NCBI GenBank assembly: GCA_947471745.1
Contig: CANJKZ010001037.1
Span: forward strand, 1 to 64,000
DNA from: Closterium sp. Naga37s-1
Taxonomy: Eukaryota; Streptophyta; Zygnematophyceae; Desmidiales; Closteriaceae
Length of the DNA stretch: 64,000 bases
Direction: 5' to 3'
Shown: positions 61,125 through 64,000 of the stretch, piece by piece
How positions within the stretch are numbered: the first letter of the stretch is position 1
Layout: each line of letters begins with the position of its first letter
The notes under the pieces: model-generated
Database searches by the model: none
What the model was told of the DNA's origin: nothing
The model's input: only the letters and a program-made list of their open reading frames with translations
Made by a program: the position numbers and the translations under genes

Positions 61125-61349
61125 TCAGCGCAAGCAGAATGGAAGACAAGAGTGGGAACGAAGCCTTTAAGTAAGAACTACGTTTCGAGAAACCAAAATC
61201 TAGGCGCGTAACAACCGTGGCTGATATCTGGGCAGCCAATCCAAAGCACCCTGGAAAGAACCGAGGGGCTCGGGTCTTCATTCCTTGAGGCGTAACGTGG
61301 AATTCTCATTCTTCGCCAACTGTAGCTTCGGGAGCCTCGCGCGAACAAG

Positions 61350-62390
61350 TTACTTTTGCAAGTTACACCCAGCTTTCCAAGCAACAAACATTCTCTCTGT
61401 ATAAAATCTGCGTGAAAGTAATCTAGTTTTGAGACGTTTCAAAACTACCCCTAGCCCGAGCCGAGCTGACACAGGTGTGTAGGTCGTCTTCAAGACTAGG
61501 GGTCCGCGTGTAGAGGGGAGAGAGGTGTGTCGCAAAAGCTGGTTCGCGAGAGTGTCGGCGAGGAGTGGTGCACGATGTGCGAATAGGACGCCCTTGAAGA
61601 TCGGTCGAAGGAAAACAGGGGGGTAACCACGATCACGAAGGCGTTGGAAGAAGGCGTGTTTCGTTGCTAGGAAAGTTGACACCGAGGTCGAGCGTAGCAG
61701 GTAACGCTTCAGTTCGGCGCAGATGAAACTATCCTTGCAGTGCCGTGGGTGGAAGGAGGAGAAGGGGAGATAGAGGTACCTATTCATCGGCTTCTGAAAA
61801 GTACCGAAGTCTAGGATACCACGCTCAGTAAAACGTGGCCCTTTGTGGAGGACCATGTCCAGAAAGTCAACCGAACGATCCGAGATGTTCCACGTGATCC
61901 TGATATTCGGATCCAAGCCGTTGAAGGTGCGCAGGTACTCCTCTAAATCTGACCGCGACCCTGGCCAAATGATAAGGCCATCATCGATGTAACGGACGTG
62001 GTAACAAGGTGACACCCCGGTCCACCTCTCCTTTAACAGCTCATCGAGACGGCTCATGAAGAGTATGGCAAAACACACTTCTACAGGAGTTCCCATTGCA
62101 GTGCCCTGCACTTGATGAAACACTTCGCCGTCGAACTCTACGTAGGAGTTCCTCATGACCCAACCCAGTAGAGCCATAAGCGGTTGAGATAGCTGCGTGT
62201 TGTCTCTCGTCAAAAAACTGCTAACTGCGTCAAGTCCTCGATCTATAGCTATGCTGGGGTAGAGCGAGGTCACGTCGTACGTCGCTAGGAGAATGTAAGG
62301 CGGAAAGGCTGTAGTCTGCAGCTTCGCTAGCAGTGAGAGAGAATCGCGCAGGTAGGTGGCTCGTTTTAGGACTAGCGGTCTTAGTTGCAA
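61350..62390 (-). CDS. Penelope-like reverse transcriptase, copy 3 (N-terminally truncated)
   Basis: About 346 open codons containing all the motifs listed for the copy at 29034-30245 (TYDVTSLYPS, QGTAMGTPVEV, RYIDDGLII, SVDFLDM). Two amino-acid differences from that copy are visible in the thumb region (HCKDSF for HCKESF, FFQRLRD for FFQHLRD). The frame does not extend into the terminal repeat because a T is missing there relative to element 2, and there is no early ATG. Confidence 0.83.
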   Translation of the reverse strand: MQLRPLVLKRATYLRDSLSLLAKLQTTAFPPYILLATYDVTSLYPSIAIDRGLDAVSSFLTRDNTQLSQPLMALLGWVMRNSYVEFDGEVFHQVQGTAMGTPVEVCFAILFMSRLDELLKERWTGVSPCYHVRYIDDGLIIWPGSRSDLEEYLRTFNGLDPNIRITWNISDRSVDFLDMVLHKGPRFTERGILDFGTFQKPMNRYLYLPFSSFHPRHCKDSFICAELKRYLLRSTSVSTFLATKHAFFQRLRDRGYPPVFLRPIFKGVLFAHRAPLLADTLANQLLRHTSLPSTRGPLVLKTTYTPVSARLGLGVVLKRLKTRLLSRRFYTERMFVAWKAGCNLQK

Positions 62391-62429
62391 ATCCAGCCAA
62401 CGACTCGCATTAGTAGTTACCCATGAGTG

Positions 62430-62601
62430 TGAAGGTTTGACTTGGGGCCGTTCCCAGTCGACCGAAACATGTTCGCGTTTTAATCCTTTAGTGGAATACG
62501 AGTTCGGTTTTCAGATTCTTGGTTTTTAACAGGGTCAAACTTTTTACTACTCACTATCACTTGCTAAAGATTTTTTCTAGAGTGCAGCTCGCCTAAACAA
62601 A
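62430..62601. repeat. Right inverted terminal repeat of element 3
   Basis: Inverted match to 60953-61124. Confidence 0.9.
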
Positions 62602-62704
62602 GCTTCTATGGCGGATGGTATGAAACTTGGGTTCAGTTACCAGGGTATAGAATCTCCATAGATTGGACTCGCCTACTTAACTTCTTTGCTCAGCGAGCTG
62701 TATC

Positions 62705-62979
62705 CGCTGACTCACCCAGTGTATCTGCTGACTGACTCAGAGTACCTGCTGACTCACCCAGTGTATCTGCTGATTCACCCTGTGTATCTGCTGACTCACC
62801 CTGTGTATTGCTGATTCACCCTGTGTATCTGCTGACTCACCAAGTGTATCTGCTGATTCACCCTGTGTATCTGCTGACTCACCCTGTGTATCTGCTGACT
62901 CACCCTGTGTATCTGCTGACTCACCTTGTGTATCTGCTGACTCACCCTGTGTATCTGCTGACTCACCCAGTGTATCTAG
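62705..62979. repeat. 21-bp PARG donor minisatellite, copy 4
   Basis: About 13 units with the same variants as copies 2 and 3. The flank just before has catagattgg as in unit 1, against cattgattgg in units 2 and 3. Confidence 0.9.
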
Positions 62980-64000
62980 TGAACCGCTCGGGCCCCACGA
63001 TCTCAATCGTCTCGTTGTTCTCCATGGCGGGCAGGAAAAGCATTCCCACGATGAGCTCCGGGCAGATGACGAAACGAATCTCCTCCTGCGCGCACCCCGA
63101 GCCGAGCGTGCCGCCGCCCACAAAGGCATTGGCGAAGTCCACCTGCACACAGCCCGTGCCGTCGTCCTCTATTGTGCCGCGCTCGTGCACCTGAAGAGGG
63201 GGAGGCAGATGGGAGGAATGGGAGGAGCGTGTGAAGTGAAGATATGTGCTGCGGCGTTTCGTCGTCCACCTACAGACAGCCCGTGCCGTCGTCCTCTATT
63301 GTGCCGCGCTCATGCACCTGGTGGTGCATGGGCACCTGGTGGTGCATGGGGGGAGAGAGGGGGAAGGGGGGTGTGTTGGGAGGGAGGAACGGGTGGAAGA
63401 GGGGTAAGGGGGAGGCCATGTGACAAAAAAAGAGCAGTGCATCAAGCAACAGGTGTGATATGATTGGAAGCACTGCACAAATGCCTTCTGTTTTTCCTCC
63501 CAAATATGCATCCTATCTCACTCACCCAAACCTGTCCCCCCACTCAACACACCTCTTATCTCCAACATCCCCCTTCACCCAGCACGCCTCTCCCCCCAAC
63601 AACCCTCTCCCCTCCCCCCCCACAACGCCCTTCGCACTCACCACCAGGGCGCAGAGCGGAATCCGCCTTGTCCCCCAGAAGTCCGCGCCAGGGGGAGGGG
63701 GAAGCGTCCCCCAGCTCCCCCCGAAGCTCCTGGTGCTCCCTCCACTCCGCAACCCCCCTCCTTCCCCGCCCTTCCCCCACGACCCTCCCAGGCTCGGATC
63801 CGAGCCAGTTGTCGGACCTGAGCTTCGGTTGGAGCTGCTTTTCTGCATGGGCGAGCTTCGGGAACCACTGTGGTAACCACTACCGTAACCGTTCCCGTTA
63901 CCATTACCGTTACCGTTACCGTTACCGCCGCCGTTACCACTGCCCTTACTGCCGCCATTACCGCTACCGTGCCGCCCACCCTGCCCACCACTCCCACCGC
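62967..64000 (-). pseudogene. PARG: PARG copy 4, truncated after exon 5; 5' exons off window
   Basis: Exon 5 (63190-62967) is intact with GGG-x7-QEE. Exon 4 runs from 63642 to the window edge with the Gly-Asn hexamer number of copy 1. Exons after 5 are replaced by retroelement 3, as in copies 2 and 3. Confidence 0.85.
63270..63317 (-). pseudogene. Partial copy of PARG exon 5 in intron 4, copy 4
   Basis: Same duplicate as at 2743-2790, ending in an in-frame TAG. Confidence 0.8.

Larger units (their letters stand above)
30287..62601. repeat. Segmental tandem unit 3
   Basis: About 32.3 kb; same order as unit 1. Most of the extra length is the 23.6-kb array 3. Gene portions match unit 1 closely, while the minisatellite type and left junction match units 2 and 4. 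Confidence 0.9.
60953..62601 (-). mobile_element. Penelope-like retroelement 3
   Basis: Same left junction with the array and same right junction with PARG-side sequence as elements 1 and 2. Confidence 0.85.
62602..64000. repeat. Segmental tandem unit 4, left part
   Basis: A fourth unit begins directly after element 3 and runs off the window, so the tandem array of units continues to the right. Confidence 0.9.

Noticed and set aside
1..64000. tRNA, rRNA and telomere repeats
   Set aside because: None recognised by eye in the unique parts. The ggtgt and gttacc tracts do not match telomere repeats and lie in genes.

Overview
The window is eukaryotic nuclear DNA, most likely from a green-lineage organism such as a streptophyte alga or early plant. 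The host genes are intron-split with GT-AG junctions, and the two recognisable ones have plant-type architecture: poly(ADP-ribose) glycohydrolase (PARG) and a rhomboid-like intramembrane serine protease. Introns and linkers are full of C/G-rich low-complexity sequence. I cannot name the species. No bacterial-style operon, rRNA or tRNA was seen.

The window is dominated by one segment repeated head-to-tail. Each full unit reads, left to right: the 5' exons of PARG on the minus strand; a divergent intergenic region of about 1.84 kb; rhomboid exons 1-4 on the plus strand; a tandem array of a 129-bp unit; and a Penelope-like retroelement of about 1.65 kb with inverted terminal repeats. Unit 1 is about 2108-18395, unit 2 about 18396-30286, unit 3 about 30287-62601, and unit 4 starts at 62602 and runs off the right edge. 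Only unit 1 continues leftwards into the later PARG exons (1-2022). In units 2-4 the retroelement abuts the intron after PARG exon 5, so those PARG copies have no 3' end. No rhomboid copy in the window has exons beyond exon 4. The arrays differ greatly in length: about 59, 31 and 183 repeats.

The main observation is how the arrays are built. The 129-bp unit is the 3' part of rhomboid exon 4 plus its 5' splice site and the start of the next intron. The 21-bp minisatellite after PARG exon 5 is likewise the exon 5/intron junction repeated. Both periods are multiples of three, and both carry an in-frame stop just past the donor. In addition, PARG exons 4 and 5 and rhomboid exon 2 each have a decayed partial copy in the intron just before the true exon. 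The locus has therefore duplicated short exon-intron junction pieces at least five times, and in one case this grew into a satellite of up to 24 kb.

Part of the structure may be assembly artefact. Arrays 1 and 2 are rich in single-base indels while array 3 is almost clean. In unit 2, 24.5-25.4 kb looks like two different sequences blended into one consensus. Frameshifts in PARG and the reverse transcriptase should be read with this in mind.
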